Assembly: GCF_002843605.1 (NCBI RefSeq)
Contig: NZ_CP025263.1
Location: 5,051,501 to 5,115,500, forward strand
DNA: 64,000 bases
From: Pseudomonas sp. S09G 359
Lineage (GTDB): Bacteria; Pseudomonadota; Gammaproteobacteria; Pseudomonadales; Pseudomonadaceae
Direction of reading: 5' to 3'
Shown piece after piece: positions 9,045 to 17,660 of the stretch. Position 1 is the first letter of the stretch; each line of letters opens with the position of its first letter. Below the pieces are notes generated by a model. It made no database searches. It was not told the DNA's origin and worked only from the letters and a program-made list of their open reading frames with translations. A program made the position numbers and the translations under genes.

Positions 9045-9060
9045 CCAAGCGCTTGCTTGG
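9045..9060. promoter_or_regulatory. Palindromic candidate operator upstream of the acyl-CoA dehydrogenase gene
   Basis: CCAAGCGCTTGCTTGG: two perfect 6-base arms (CCAAGC/GCTTGG) around GCTT, located 34 bases before the start codon. The CAAGC...GCTTG form is typical of TetR-family operators that control fatty acid or branched-chain catabolism. No regulator gene is adjacent, so the binding protein is unknown. Confidence 0.5.
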
Positions 9061-9103
9061 TTTTCAAGATGTCACTGCCTGGAGCAGATCAATGTGGTGT
9101 TGC

Positions 9104-9706
9104 TTAGAGCGCGATCGGCTTGCGGCCGGCGAACGAATGCGCCAGCGTGCCGCCATCCACCAGCTCCAGCTCGCCACCCAACGGCACGCCGTGGGCGATA
9201 CGCGAGGTGATCAAGCCCTTATTGGTCAGCAACTGGGCGATGTAATGCGCCGTCGCCTCACCTTCAACGGTCGGGTTGGTGGCCAGGATCACTTCGGTAA
9301 AGGTGCCCTGCTCTTCAATTCGCGCCACCAACTGCGGAATACCGATGGCTTCCGGGCCCAGGCCATCGAGGGGCGACAGGTGCCCCTTGAGCACAAAATA
9401 GCGCCCGCGATAGCCGGTCTGCTCTACCGCGTACACATCCATCGGGCCTTCCACCACACACAGCAAAGTGTCGTCGCGACGCGGGTCGGCGCATTGCGGG
9501 CAGAGTTCTTCTTCGGTCAGGGTGCGGCACTGGCGGCAGTGGCCGACGCCGGTCATGGCCTGGCTCAAGGCCTGGGCCAACCGGGTGCCGCCGCTGCGAT
9601 CACGCTCCAGCAGTTGCAGCGCCATGCGTTGGGCGGTTTTCTGGCCTACGCCCGGCAACGTGCGCAGGGCGTCGATCAGTTGGCGAATCAGGGGGCTGAA
9701 GCTCAT
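9104..9706 (-). CDS. recR: Recombination protein RecR
   Basis: A 200-residue protein that acts with RecF and RecO to load RecA on gapped DNA. It has the N-terminal helix-hairpin-helix ([16 protein letters not shown]), the four-cysteine zinc finger CRQC...CPQC (about residues 57-72) and the TOPRIM segment [14 protein letters not shown]. Start is at ATG 9706 (MSFSPLIRQ), the usual start; a TTG 18 bases upstream is less likely. It normally follows ybaB directly; here an oxidoreductase gene and a terminator separate the two. Confidence 0.96.
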   Translation of the reverse strand: MSFSPLIRQLIDALRTLPGVGQKTAQRMALQLLERDRSGGTRLAQALSQAMTGVGHCRQCRTLTEEELCPQCADPRRDDTLLCVVEGPMDVYAVEQTGYRGRYFVLKGHLSPLDGLGPEAIGIPQLVARIEEQGTFTEVILATNPTVEGEATAHYIAQLLTNKGLITSRIAHGVPLGGELELVDGGTLAHSFAGRKPIAL

Positions 9707-9772
9707 GGGCGAATGGTCCGACAAAACAACGAGACGCGGTTTATACCCGCGCCTCGGATTAGCGTCAAATCC

Positions 9773-10807
9773 TCAGTCCTGCGCGACACGTACCACCAAC
9801 TTGCCGAAGTTGCGCCCTTCGAGCAAACCGATAAAGGCTTCGGGCGCCTGCTCCAGGCCCTCTACCACGTCCTCGCGAAACTTCACCTTGCCCTCGCGCA
9901 CCCACGCTGCCATGGCACTGATGAACTCCGGGTGGCGGTCACCGTAGTCGTCGAACACGATAAAGCCCTGGATGCGCACGCGCTTGGTCAGCAAGGTGCG
10001 TTGCAACGCCGGCAAGCGATCAGGCCCGCTGGGCGCTTCATGCGCGTTGTAACCGGCAATCAGCCCGCACAGCGGAATGCGCGCCTTGGGGTTGAGCAAC
10101 GGCAACACCGCGTCGAACACCTTGCCGCCGACGTTTTCAAAATAAATGTCCACGCCCTTGAAACAGGCCTGGGCCAGCTCATCGGCGAAATCCGCGCTCT
10201 TGTGGTCGATGCAGGCATCAAAGCCCAATTCGTCCACCACGTAGCGGCATTTGTCGGCGCCGCCCGCAATACCCACCACACGCAAGCCCTTGAGCTTGGC
10301 CACCTGGCCTACCACCGAACCCACGGCGCCGGACGCTGCGGCTACCACCAGGGTTTCGCCGGCCTTGGGCTGGCCGATGTCCATCAGGCCCATATAGGCG
10401 GTCATGCCCGGCATGCCCAGCACGCCCAATGCCATGGAAGGGCTGGCCAGGCCCTTGGGCACCGGCATCAGGTTGCGGCCGTCGGAAATGCTGTGGCTCT
10501 GCCAGCCGGTGGAACCGACCACCAGATCGCCCACTTCGAACTTCGGATTACGCGACTGCTCGATACGGCTGACAGCCCCACCGGTCATCACTTCGTCGAT
10601 TTCCACCGGCGCGGCGTAGGACGGCGCGTCGCTCATGCGTCCGCGCATGTAGGGGTCGAGGGACAGGTACAGGGTTTTCAGCAGGACCTGGCCGTCCGCC
10701 AACTCCGGCAGGTTCACACGCTCCAGGCGAAAGTTCTCCGGGGTCGGCGCACCTTGAGGGCGCGAGACCAGGACAATGCGCTGGTTGAGAATCGGTTCTT
10801 GAGGCAT
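9773..10807 (-). CDS. NADP-dependent MDR-family oxidoreductase (CurA/leukotriene B4 dehydrogenase type)
   Basis: A 344-residue, probably zinc-free, medium-chain dehydrogenase/reductase. The N-terminal domain has LSLDPYMRGRMSD, typical of the CurA/PTGR group that reduces alpha,beta-unsaturated carbonyl compounds with NADPH. The nucleotide fold carries AASGAVGSVVGQ at about residues 157-168, and the GADKCRYV region is the usual NADPH 2'-phosphate contact. No structural zinc cysteine cluster is seen. It lies between ybaB and recR on the same strand, where other pseudomonads usually have these genes adjacent, so it may be an insertion. Substrate unknown. Confidence 0.88.
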   Translation of the reverse strand: MPQEPILNQRIVLVSRPQGAPTPENFRLERVNLPELADGQVLLKTLYLSLDPYMRGRMSDAPSYAAPVEIDEVMTGGAVSRIEQSRNPKFEVGDLVVGSTGWQSHSISDGRNLMPVPKGLASPSMALGVLGMPGMTAYMGLMDIGQPKAGETLVVAAASGAVGSVVGQVAKLKGLRVVGIAGGADKCRYVVDELGFDACIDHKSADFADELAQACFKGVDIYFENVGGKVFDAVLPLLNPKARIPLCGLIAGYNAHEAPSGPDRLPALQRTLLTKRVRIQGFIVFDDYGDRHPEFISAMAAWVREGKVKFREDVVEGLEQAPEAFIGLLEGRNFGKLVVRVAQD

Positions 10808-10887
10808 CTGGGGCTCCTTTAACGAATGCTTCGGTATAGGGTGCAGACCATGGGGGCAGTGCCGGGGTTCAGCTCAAGTGACGTATT

Positions 10888-10924
10888 GGGGCTGCTTCGC
10901 AGCCCTGCGCGGGCAAGCCCGCTT
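10888..10924. repeat. REP element, second family (GCGGGCAAGCCCGC type)
   Basis: GGGGCTGCTTCGCAGCCC hairpin (10888-10905) followed by the palindrome GCGGGCAAGCCCGC. A close relative is found at 21092-21126. It differs from the GGGGGCAAGCCCCC family in the core and in having the GCTGC hairpin in front. Confidence 0.75.
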
Positions 10925-10937
10925 GCCACAACCACAA

Positions 10938-10967
10938 ACAAAAATGCCAGGCACTGGGCCTGGCATT
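10938..10967 (-). terminator. Intrinsic terminator of dnaX-ybaB
   Basis: Inverted repeat AATGCCAGGC (10943-10952) / GCCTGGCATT (10958-10967) with a 5-base loop; on the minus strand it is followed by a T-rich tract (TTTTTGTTT). It lies 24 bases after the ybaB stop and should end transcription before the oxidoreductase gene. Confidence 0.8.
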
Positions 10968-10990
10968 GGAGTCTAGCCAAAGGCTGCCGA

Positions 10991-11329
10991 TTAGAACGGC
11001 AGCTTCATGCCCGGTGGCAATTGCATGCCCGCGGTCGCGGCGCCCATTTTTTCCTGGCTGTTGGCTTCGATCTTGCGCACGGCGTCGTTGACGGCCGCGG
11101 CGAACAGCGCTTCGAGCATTTCCAGGTCATCTTCGCCCACGCCTGGCAGCACGCTTGGGTCGATGCTTACGCGCTTGATGTCGTGACGACCGGTCATCAC
11201 CACGCTGACCATATCGCCACCGGCTTTACCGGTGACTTCGGCGTTGGCCAGTTCTTCCTGCATCTTGGCCATTTTTTCCTGCATCTGCTGCGCCTGCTTC
11301 ATCAGGCCGGCCATGCCACCTTTCATCAT
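10991..11329 (-). CDS. ybaB: YbaB/EbfC family nucleoid-associated protein
   Basis: A 112-residue protein beginning [20 protein letters not shown], the typical Met/Gln-rich helical start of YbaB. It forms dimers that bind DNA, and its gene nearly always follows dnaX. The ATG at 11329 has a GAGG site directly upstream; longer in-frame starts lie inside the spacer to dnaX. The Met-rich C-terminus [11 protein letters not shown] is also typical. The gap to dnaX is 43 bases. Confidence 0.95.
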   Translation of the reverse strand: MMKGGMAGLMKQAQQMQEKMAKMQEELANAEVTGKAGGDMVSVVMTGRHDIKRVSIDPSVLPGVGEDDLEMLEALFAAAVNDAVRKIEANSQEKMGAATAGMQLPPGMKLPF

Positions 11330-11372
11330 GGGAATCACCTCAAAAGTACGTGGATCAATTAGTAGCCCGGTG

Positions 11373-13472
11373 TCAGGACGCCTGGGGCACCGGGGCTTCG
11401 ACAGGTTCAATAGTATCGTGACGGACGACCGCACCGAACTGTTGCATCATTTGCTGGATGAGCGGATCGCCGTGGATCGAGTCCTCGGCTTCGCGCTGGC
11501 GGTTGATACGCCGACGCGTAGCGGCCTGGGCCGGGGTTTCCTGCTCAGGCTTGATCAGCTCGATGGCGATGGTCAGCGTGCGCTCATGGTACTGGTTAAG
11601 CGCGTCGTTGAGGCGGCGTTGCTGGGTCGCGTTGAACAGGGCGCTGTGGGCCGGGTCCAGGTGCAACAGCCAGTGGTCGCCATCAACCGCGATCAGCGTG
11701 CAGTTGGCGGCGATGCTGCCGGTCATGCCGGAAATCGGCAATTTCGGGAACAATTCCAGCCATTGCAGCGCCAGGCCGGTGGCCGGCGCCGCTGCAGGCT
11801 CGGCCTCGGGTTCCGGGGCCGGCTCGGCGGTGTGCTCGCTGGCCAGGTCGTCCAGGTAGCTGTAGGCCGAATCCATGTCCGGCTCAATGTAGTCTTCGTC
11901 CAGCGGCGGTTCGTCGTCGAGGTCGATACCCGGGGTTGCGGCCTCGACCTGCGCCACGCTCGGCTCCGGCACGGGCGCGGCGACCCACTCCGGCGCGTCC
12001 GGCACGACGCTGTCGGGCGTCGGCGTGGGCATCGGGATCAGTTCGGGCTGCTCGCCGGTGGTTTCCAGCACCGGCTCCACATAGGGCTGCTGTTCAGGTT
12101 CGGCTTCGGCCTCTACCGGATCATTCCAGGGCAAGTCGACAACGGCCGCAGGTTCGGGCTCAGGCTCGGGCACCACAACCGGCTCGGGCTCAACCACAGG
12201 CGCTGCCACCACCGGTGCCGGCTCGGGCACCGGCGCAACCGGCGCAACCGGCGCAACCGGCGCAACCGGCGCAGGCGCAGCGACCACTGGCGCAACCGTT
12301 GCCGCGCCAGCCACTGGTTTGGCGGAATCAACTGTGGCCTGGCTGATCCCCACTGGCTTTAGCGGCTGTCTCGGCGCATCGGCCGAGTCAGCGGGCCGGA
12401 AGGCCAACATCCGCAGCAGGACCATTTCGAAGCCACCGCGCGGGTCCGGCGCCAGGGGCAAGTCTCGGCGGCCGATCAGGCCCATCTGGTAGTAAAACTG
12501 TACATCTTCGGCCGGCAGCGCCTGGGCCAGGGCCAGCACGCGGTCACGGTCGCCATGGCCGTTGTCGACACCTTCAGGCAAGGCCTGGGCGATGGCAACG
12601 CGGTGCAGCACATTGAGGATTTCCGAGAGCACGCCATTCCAGTCCGGGCCTTGCTCCGACAGGTGGCGCACCGCCTCGAGCAATGCCTTGGCATCGCCTT
12701 CGATCAACGCGTGCAGCACGTCGAATACCTGGCCGTGGTCCAGCGTGCCGAGCATGGCGCGCACATCGGCGGCCATGACCTTGCCTTCACCAAAGGCGAT
12801 GGCCTGGTCGGTGAGGCTCATGGCATCCCGCATCGAGCCGTCGGCGGCGCGGCCGAGCAGCCACAATGCGTCGTCTTCGAACGGTACGTTCTCGACGCCC
12901 AGCACGTGGGTCAAATGCTCGACCACACGCTCCGGGGTCATGTTTTTCAGCGAGAACTGCAGGCACCGCGACAGAATCGTTGCAGGGAGTTTCTGCGGGT
13001 CGGTGGTGGCCAGGATGAATTTGACGTAGGGCGGCGGCTCTTCCAGGGTTTTCAACAAGGCGTTGAAGGAATGGCTCGACAGCATGTGCACTTCGTCGAT
13101 CAGGTAGACCTTGAAGCGACCACGGCTGGGCGCGTACTGCACGTTGTCGAGCAACTCGCGAGTGTCTTCGACCTTGGTGCGGCTGGCGGCGTCGATCTCG
13201 ATCAGGTCGACAAAGCGCCCTTCGTCGATTTCCTTGCACACCGAGCAGGTGCCGCAGGGCGTCGAAGTGATACCGGTTTCACAGTTCAGGCATTTGGCGA
13301 TGATGCGCGCGATGGTGGTCTTGCCCACGCCCCGGGTACCGGTGAACAGGTAGGCGTGGTGCAGCCGTTGGCTGTCCAAGGCATTGATCAGAGCCTTGAG
13401 CACATGGGTCTGGCCGACCATTTCGCGGAACGAGCGCGGACGCCATTTACGTGCAAGAACCTGATAACTCAT
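11373..13472 (-). CDS. dnaX: DNA polymerase III subunit tau/gamma
   Basis: A 699-residue clamp-loader ATPase starting [12 protein letters not shown] at ATG 13472. Walker A is GTRGVGKTT (residues 45-53), the zinc-module cysteines are C64, C73, C76 and C79 as in E. coli, and the SRC sensor motif LSRCLQF follows. After the ATPase and oligomerisation domains there is a long Ala/Pro/Val/Glu-rich linker (about residues 385-570) that includes four identical APV units, then the C-terminal domain V region that contacts the polymerase. No obvious programmed frameshift site was identified. An upstream in-frame extension lies in the promoter region and is rejected. Confidence 0.96.
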   Translation of the reverse strand: MSYQVLARKWRPRSFREMVGQTHVLKALINALDSQRLHHAYLFTGTRGVGKTTIARIIAKCLNCETGITSTPCGTCSVCKEIDEGRFVDLIEIDAASRTKVEDTRELLDNVQYAPSRGRFKVYLIDEVHMLSSHSFNALLKTLEEPPPYVKFILATTDPQKLPATILSRCLQFSLKNMTPERVVEHLTHVLGVENVPFEDDALWLLGRAADGSMRDAMSLTDQAIAFGEGKVMAADVRAMLGTLDHGQVFDVLHALIEGDAKALLEAVRHLSEQGPDWNGVLSEILNVLHRVAIAQALPEGVDNGHGDRDRVLALAQALPAEDVQFYYQMGLIGRRDLPLAPDPRGGFEMVLLRMLAFRPADSADAPRQPLKPVGISQATVDSAKPVAGAATVAPVVAAPAPVAPVAPVAPVAPVPEPAPVVAAPVVEPEPVVVPEPEPEPAAVVDLPWNDPVEAEAEPEQQPYVEPVLETTGEQPELIPMPTPTPDSVVPDAPEWVAAPVPEPSVAQVEAATPGIDLDDEPPLDEDYIEPDMDSAYSYLDDLASEHTAEPAPEPEAEPAAAPATGLALQWLELFPKLPISGMTGSIAANCTLIAVDGDHWLLHLDPAHSALFNATQQRRLNDALNQYHERTLTIAIELIKPEQETPAQAATRRRINRQREAEDSIHGDPLIQQMMQQFGAVVRHDTIEPVEAPVPQAS
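12232..12267. repeat. 9-bp tandem repeat inside the dnaX linker
   Basis: Four identical copies of GGCGCAACC in tandem, flanked by partial copies. Read on the minus strand each copy encodes Ala-Pro-Val, so changes in copy number keep the frame and alter only linker length. Confidence 0.9.
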
Positions 13473-13605
13473 CGAAAACCGTCGCAACTGGGAAGCGGAA
13501 GCCGGTAATGCTAGCGGAGCAAGGGGGAAATTGCATCCGGCACGCTCGCCTATTCTGACTAAGCTCTGCTGATTGGCCCCGAAAAGGCCTGAACCCGGAG
13601 TGTGT

Positions 13606-14367
13606 ATGCGCGTAGTCCTGGGCGCTTTATGGATGATCACCACGGCTTGCCTGGCGGCGCCTGCACCGTTGCGTTTCTCGGTTTCCGACAGCTGGGCGAT
13701 GCCCATGGTGCAACTGGAGGACGGCCGGCCCGTGCAGGGCATTTTGTATGACTTGATGTTGAGCCTGGCCACCCAGGTCGGCCGCCCGGCGCAGTTTCAG
13801 GTACTGGCCAGGGCGCGCATCTCCGCCGCCATGGAGCATGGCGACATCGACGTGCGCTGTTATGTCACCCAGGCCTGGTTCGAGAATATGTCCGGCGATT
13901 ACACCTGGAGCATTCCGCTGATGGTGCAGCGCAACCTGCTGATCAGCACCCAGGTTCCCGTACAGCCGGTGCAGGTCAACACGCTGGCGCCCCAATCGAT
14001 CGGCACGGTGCTCAACTATCGCTACGTCACCCTCGACCCGCTGTTTGCCAGCGGCCAGCTCAGCCGCGATGACGCGCGCAGCGAAGAACAGGTATTGCAC
14101 AAGCTGGTGGCCGGGCGCTTCAAGTACGCCGTAAGCAACGAATGGATACTCGACCGCTTCAACCAGCACATGCCGGTCGGCAAAAAGCTGCATAAGATTG
14201 CCGTGATCGATGAGCAGAAACTCGGCTGCACCGTGCGTAATGACCCGAACGTGCCGGTGCAGCGAATCCTGCGTACGCTGCTGCGGATGCAGATGTCGGG
14301 GGAGATCGATGACATCATCCAGCTGTATACCGGAGAACACCCGCCGCTCACTCCTGACAGGAACTGA
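13606..14367 (+). CDS. Periplasmic solute-binding protein-like (SBP family 3)
   Basis: A 253-residue secreted protein. A signal peptide with a hydrophobic core ends near residue 19 (ACLAAPAP). The mature part resembles family 3 extracellular solute-binding proteins: PLRFSVSDSWAMPMV at the start, LYDLMLSLATQVGR, then GDIDVRCYVTQAWFENM and a C-terminal RTLLRMQMSGEIDDI. No permease or ATPase is nearby, so it may be an orphan binding or sensor protein. ATG 13606 has GGAG seven bases upstream and is preferred to an earlier in-frame start. It is divergent from dnaX. Confidence 0.8.
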   Translation: MRVVLGALWMITTACLAAPAPLRFSVSDSWAMPMVQLEDGRPVQGILYDLMLSLATQVGRPAQFQVLARARISAAMEHGDIDVRCYVTQAWFENMSGDYTWSIPLMVQRNLLISTQVPVQPVQVNTLAPQSIGTVLNYRYVTLDPLFASGQLSRDDARSEEQVLHKLVAGRFKYAVSNEWILDRFNQHMPVGKKLHKIAVIDEQKLGCTVRNDPNVPVQRILRTLLRMQMSGEIDDIIQLYTGEHPPLTPDRN

Positions 14368-14422
14368 CAGTACGGCCTTATAGACTGGCGCCACTTCCAA
14401 CGCCCGTCTTCAAGGAGCCTGC

Positions 14423-14794
14423 ATGCACACCGTCGCCCATTATTTCCTGCTGTACGTCGACAGCCCGGCCACCAGCGCCAACTTCTATAGCCGCCTGCTG
14501 GGCAAGCCGCCAGTGGAGCTCAACCCGACGTTTGCCCTGTTTATCCTCGACCACGGCGTGAAGCTCGGGCTGTGGTCGCGCCATACCGTGGAACCGGCGG
14601 CGCAGCTCACCGGCGGTGGCGGCGAAGTGGGTTTCTCGCTGCCCGACCAGGCCGCCGTGGATGCCTTGCACGCTGAATGGGTGGAGCGTGGCGCGCAGAT
14701 CATTCAATCACCGGCCCACCTGGATTTCGGCTACACCTTCGTCGCCCAGGACCTTGACGGCCACCGCTTGCGCGCCTTCAGCCTGAGCGATTGA
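14423..14794 (+). CDS. VOC family (glyoxalase/dioxygenase fold) protein
   Basis: A 123-residue single-domain protein of the vicinal oxygen chelate superfamily. YFLLYVDSPATSANFYSRLLGKPP is the first beta-alpha-beta unit with a possible metal ligand region, and FVAQDLDGHRLRAFSL is the typical C-terminal strand (PDGH variant). Such small proteins dimerise; activities range from glyoxalase to drug binding, and nothing here fixes the substrate. Its last 87 bases overlap, on the opposite strand, the end of the exporter gene. Confidence 0.85.
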   Translation: MHTVAHYFLLYVDSPATSANFYSRLLGKPPVELNPTFALFILDHGVKLGLWSRHTVEPAAQLTGGGGEVGFSLPDQAAVDALHAEWVERGAQIIQSPAHLDFGYTFVAQDLDGHRLRAFSLSD

Positions 14795-15667
14795 CCGCCA
14801 GCGCCCTTCCAGGCTGATGGCCGCCACGCTGGCCAACACGATCACCGCGCCCAGCACCACCTGCAGGGCGATGTGCTCGCCCAGCAGCGTCGCGGCCAGC
14901 GCCATGGCCACCGGCGGAATCAGGTACATCGCCACCGACGCGCGGCTGACCTCGACATGCTTGAGCACATAACCCCAGGCCAGGTACGCCAGGGCACTCG
15001 GGAAAATCCCCAGCACCAGCACCGCCAGGTTCTCCGGCAACGGCGCCTGCGCTACGGCGGCGGGCAGGCCCGGCAGATTGACGCAAAGCATCAGGGTGCC
15101 GGCCCACACCATGTAGCACGCCATGGTCAGCGGGCTGTAACGGTGGGCGTAGTGTTTCTGGATGGCGAAATACACGCTCCATGAGCCCGCCGCCAGCAGG
15201 ATCAACAAGCCACGCGGGTCGATATCGCCGACGCCGTGATCGCCCCAGACCACCACCAGCACGCCCAGCAAGCCCAGCAACACACAGCCCCAGCGCCAAA
15301 GGCTGACGCGCTCCTTCAAGCAGAAAAACGCAATCAACACACTGAACAGCGGCGCCGACTGCGCCAACACGCTGGACGCGGCCGCCGTCACCCATTGCTG
15401 CCCATAATTAAGGCAAGTGTGGTGCAGGAACACCCCAAAGAACGCCAGCACCAGCAGCCACGGCACGTCCCGCAGGCGTGGCCGGCCGATACCCAGCACC
15501 AGCGCCACCGCCGCCATAAACACCGAAGCAATCAGAAACCGCAGCAATGCCAACTGGCCAGGGCTATAGCTGTGCAGCCCCATATGCACGCCAATCGGCG
15601 AATAAGCCCAACAGAGGATGACGCTGGCGATCACTAGCGTAAGCTTTACGGGCGAAGGGGTATTCAT
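14708..15667 (-). CDS. EamA/DMT-superfamily transporter
   Basis: A 319-residue membrane protein with about ten transmembrane helices arranged as two EamA repeats, the RhaT/YdcZ type of drug/metabolite exporter. Recognisable pieces include FLHHTCLNYGQQWVTAAASSVL and the second repeat AYLAWGYVLKHVEVSRASVA. ATG 15667 is preferred to a start at 15730. After the last helix there is a soluble tail of about 34 residues encoded across the convergent VOC gene. A LysR regulator is divergently encoded 102 bases upstream and probably controls it. Substrate unknown. Confidence 0.9.
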   Translation of the reverse strand: MNTPSPVKLTLVIASVILCWAYSPIGVHMGLHSYSPGQLALLRFLIASVFMAAVALVLGIGRPRLRDVPWLLVLAFFGVFLHHTCLNYGQQWVTAAASSVLAQSAPLFSVLIAFFCLKERVSLWRWGCVLLGLLGVLVVVWGDHGVGDIDPRGLLILLAAGSWSVYFAIQKHYAHRYSPLTMACYMVWAGTLMLCVNLPGLPAAVAQAPLPENLAVLVLGIFPSALAYLAWGYVLKHVEVSRASVAMYLIPPVAMALAATLLGEHIALQVVLGAVIVLASVAAISLEGRWRSIAQAEGAQAVAVKVLGDEGVAEIQVGR

Positions 15668-15769
15668 CGACGGCGTCCAGACATTCAGAAGGAATGCCGT
15701 CAGTCTTGGCCCCGCCAAGGCGCAGGACAATTAACCGTTTCTGACATCTGAAATCACTGGAACTGAGCA

Positions 15770-16633
15770 ATGGAACTGGCCCAACTGAAGATGGTACGAG
15801 CCGTGGCGCAAACCGGCAGCGTGGCCCAGGCTGCCCTGCAACTGCACTGCGTGCCGTCCAACATCACCACGCGCATCAAGCAGCTGGAAAGCGAGTTGGG
15901 CACGCCGTTGTTTATCCGCGCCGGGCGTGGCCTGGCGATCAGCGCCGCCGGTGAGATCTTCCTCGATTACTGTGAGCGCATCCTGGCCCTGGTGGAGGAA
16001 TCCAAACGTGCCGTGGATGTGAATGCCATCCCCCGTGGCACCTTGCGGATCGGCGCAGTCGAGTCGAGTGCCAGCGGCCGCTTGCCACCGCTGCTGGCGG
16101 AATATCACCGGCGCTACCCCGAAGTCAGCCTGGAACTGGTGACCGGCGCCTGGGGCCCGTTGCTCGATGACCTGCAACACCATCGCCTGGATGTGGCGTT
16201 GGTCGCCTCCGGCAACAAACGCGCGAAGCTGGAACACAGCGTGGTCTACAGCGAGCGCCTGGTGCTGATCGCCAGCGCCTCCAGCCCGCCGATCCACAGC
16301 GCCGGGGACCTGGCGGGCCGCACGCTGCTGGTATGGCCGCCCGGCTGCCCGTATCGCGCCGCATTGGAAAACTGGGTCAAGCCCCATGATTTCAAGCCAG
16401 CCATCGCCAGCTATGCCAGTTGGGGCACGATCATCGGTTGCGTGAGTGCGGGGATTGGCGTGGCGTTGGCGCCGGAAGGCATCCTGGCGCGCTATGAACA
16501 GGCCAATCAACTGGCGTCCTATCGCTTTGAAGAATTGAAGGCCGTGGACAACCTGCTGTTCTGGCACAAGGACACCCAGCGGCACCTGGCGCGGGATGCG
16601 TTTGCCGGGCTGCTGCGGGAGACTTTCGGCTAA
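15770..16633 (+). CDS. LysR-family transcriptional regulator
   Basis: A 287-residue LysR regulator. The N-terminal winged helix (residues 1-60, MELAQLKMVRAVAQTGSVAQ and VPSNITTRIKQLESELG) is followed by a periplasmic-binding-like effector domain with GTLRIGAVESSASGRLPP. Its substitution of CVPSNITTRI for the usual S..AVS is typical of the DMT-associated branch. It is divergent from the EamA transporter, with a 102-base shared promoter region, which points to local control of that gene. Confidence 0.92.
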   Translation: MELAQLKMVRAVAQTGSVAQAALQLHCVPSNITTRIKQLESELGTPLFIRAGRGLAISAAGEIFLDYCERILALVEESKRAVDVNAIPRGTLRIGAVESSASGRLPPLLAEYHRRYPEVSLELVTGAWGPLLDDLQHHRLDVALVASGNKRAKLEHSVVYSERLVLIASASSPPIHSAGDLAGRTLLVWPPGCPYRAALENWVKPHDFKPAIASYASWGTIIGCVSAGIGVALAPEGILARYEQANQLASYRFEELKAVDNLLFWHKDTQRHLARDAFAGLLRETFG

Positions 16634-16694
16634 CCTGTAACAGTTTATTTCATGTATTCTCCCGCGAAATTAATTCAAAATGTAAGGGACTACC

Positions 16695-17603
16695 ATGAAT
16701 TACTTCCGCCTATTGCTGGCGGCGGCCTTGCTGAGCCTGCCTGTCGCACCCGCCTTTGCCGCCACCGCACCTGCATCTGCACCTGCCGAAGCCAGCGCCC
16801 CCGCTGAAACGGCCGAACATTTTCTCGCCTCGCTCAAGCAAAAGACCGGCACGGTCACCCTGCCCAGCGGCATTGCCACCCTCAAGCTAAACGACGAGTT
16901 CTACTACCTCGACCCGGCCGACACCGAGCGCCTGCTGACCGATGGCTGGGGCAACCCGCCGGGCTTCAAGACCTTGGGCATGATCGTGCCAAAAGCTGTC
17001 AGCCCCTTGTCAGAACGTGGCTGGGGCGTGATCGTCAGTTACAAGAACGACGGGCATATCTCCGACGAGGATGCGGCGAAAATCGACTACGCCGACCTGC
17101 TCAAGCAAATGCAGGAAGAAGACGAAGCAGAGAACAAGGAACGCCAGAAACAAGGCTACGCCGGCCTGCACCTGTTGGGCTGGGCCGAGCCGCCGCGCTA
17201 CGACGACACCAGCCACAAGATGTACTGGGCCCGTGAGTTGAAAGCCGATGACGCCGACCAGAACACCCTCAACTACAGCATTCGCGTGCTGGGCCGCGAG
17301 GGCGTGCTGGAACTAAACGCCGTCGCCGCGATGGCCGACCTGGCCACCATCCAGCAGGAAATGCCCAAGGTGCTGGCCTTCACCAACTTCACCGACGGCA
17401 ACCTGTACACCGACTTCAACCCGAAAACCGACAAGCTCGCGACTTACGGCCTCGCGGCTCTGGTGGCCGGCGGGATTGCCGCCAAGGCCGGGCTGTTCGC
17501 CAAGATCGGCATCTTCCTGCTGGCCGCGAAGAAGTTCTTGGTGATCGGTGTGGTGGCGTTGCTCGCCGGGGTCCGCAAGCTGTTCAACCGTAACAAGGCC
17601 TGA
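16695..17603 (+). CDS. DUF2167 family membrane-anchored protein
   Basis: A 302-residue protein with a signal peptide (cleavage near AFAATAPA, residues 22-28), an Ala/Pro-rich spacer, a large periplasmic domain and two C-terminal hydrophobic segments (about residues 245-295) ending in a basic tail RKLFNRNKA. The region EFYYLDPADTERLLTDGWGN and RGWGVIVSYKNDGHISDEDA identifies DUF2167. The function of the family is unknown; some members occur with stress-response genes. It stands alone between the LysR gene and a convergent terminator. Confidence 0.88.
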   Translation: MNYFRLLLAAALLSLPVAPAFAATAPASAPAEASAPAETAEHFLASLKQKTGTVTLPSGIATLKLNDEFYYLDPADTERLLTDGWGNPPGFKTLGMIVPKAVSPLSERGWGVIVSYKNDGHISDEDAAKIDYADLLKQMQEEDEAENKERQKQGYAGLHLLGWAEPPRYDDTSHKMYWARELKADDADQNTLNYSIRVLGREGVLELNAVAAMADLATIQQEMPKVLAFTNFTDGNLYTDFNPKTDKLATYGLAALVAGGIAAKAGLFAKIGIFLLAAKKFLVIGVVALLAGVRKLFNRNKA

Positions 17604-17614
17604 ACGCCACACAC

Positions 17615-17648
17615 AAAAACGCCGCAATGTGCCTGGCACATTGCGGCG
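17615..17648 (-). terminator. Perfect 14-bp stem terminator between convergent genes
   Basis: CGCCGCAATGTGCC (17620-17633) and its exact complement (17635-17648) around one base; on the minus strand it is followed by TTTTTGTGTG. It would end transcription of the minus-strand muramidase/secreted-protein pair and may also stop the DUF2167 gene. Confidence 0.8.
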
Positions 17649-17660
17649 CACGCAGATAAC

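Noticed and set aside
9053..10822. A 589-codon open frame opposite recR and the oxidoreductase
   Set aside because: Spans two real genes and their spacer on the other strand; no motif.
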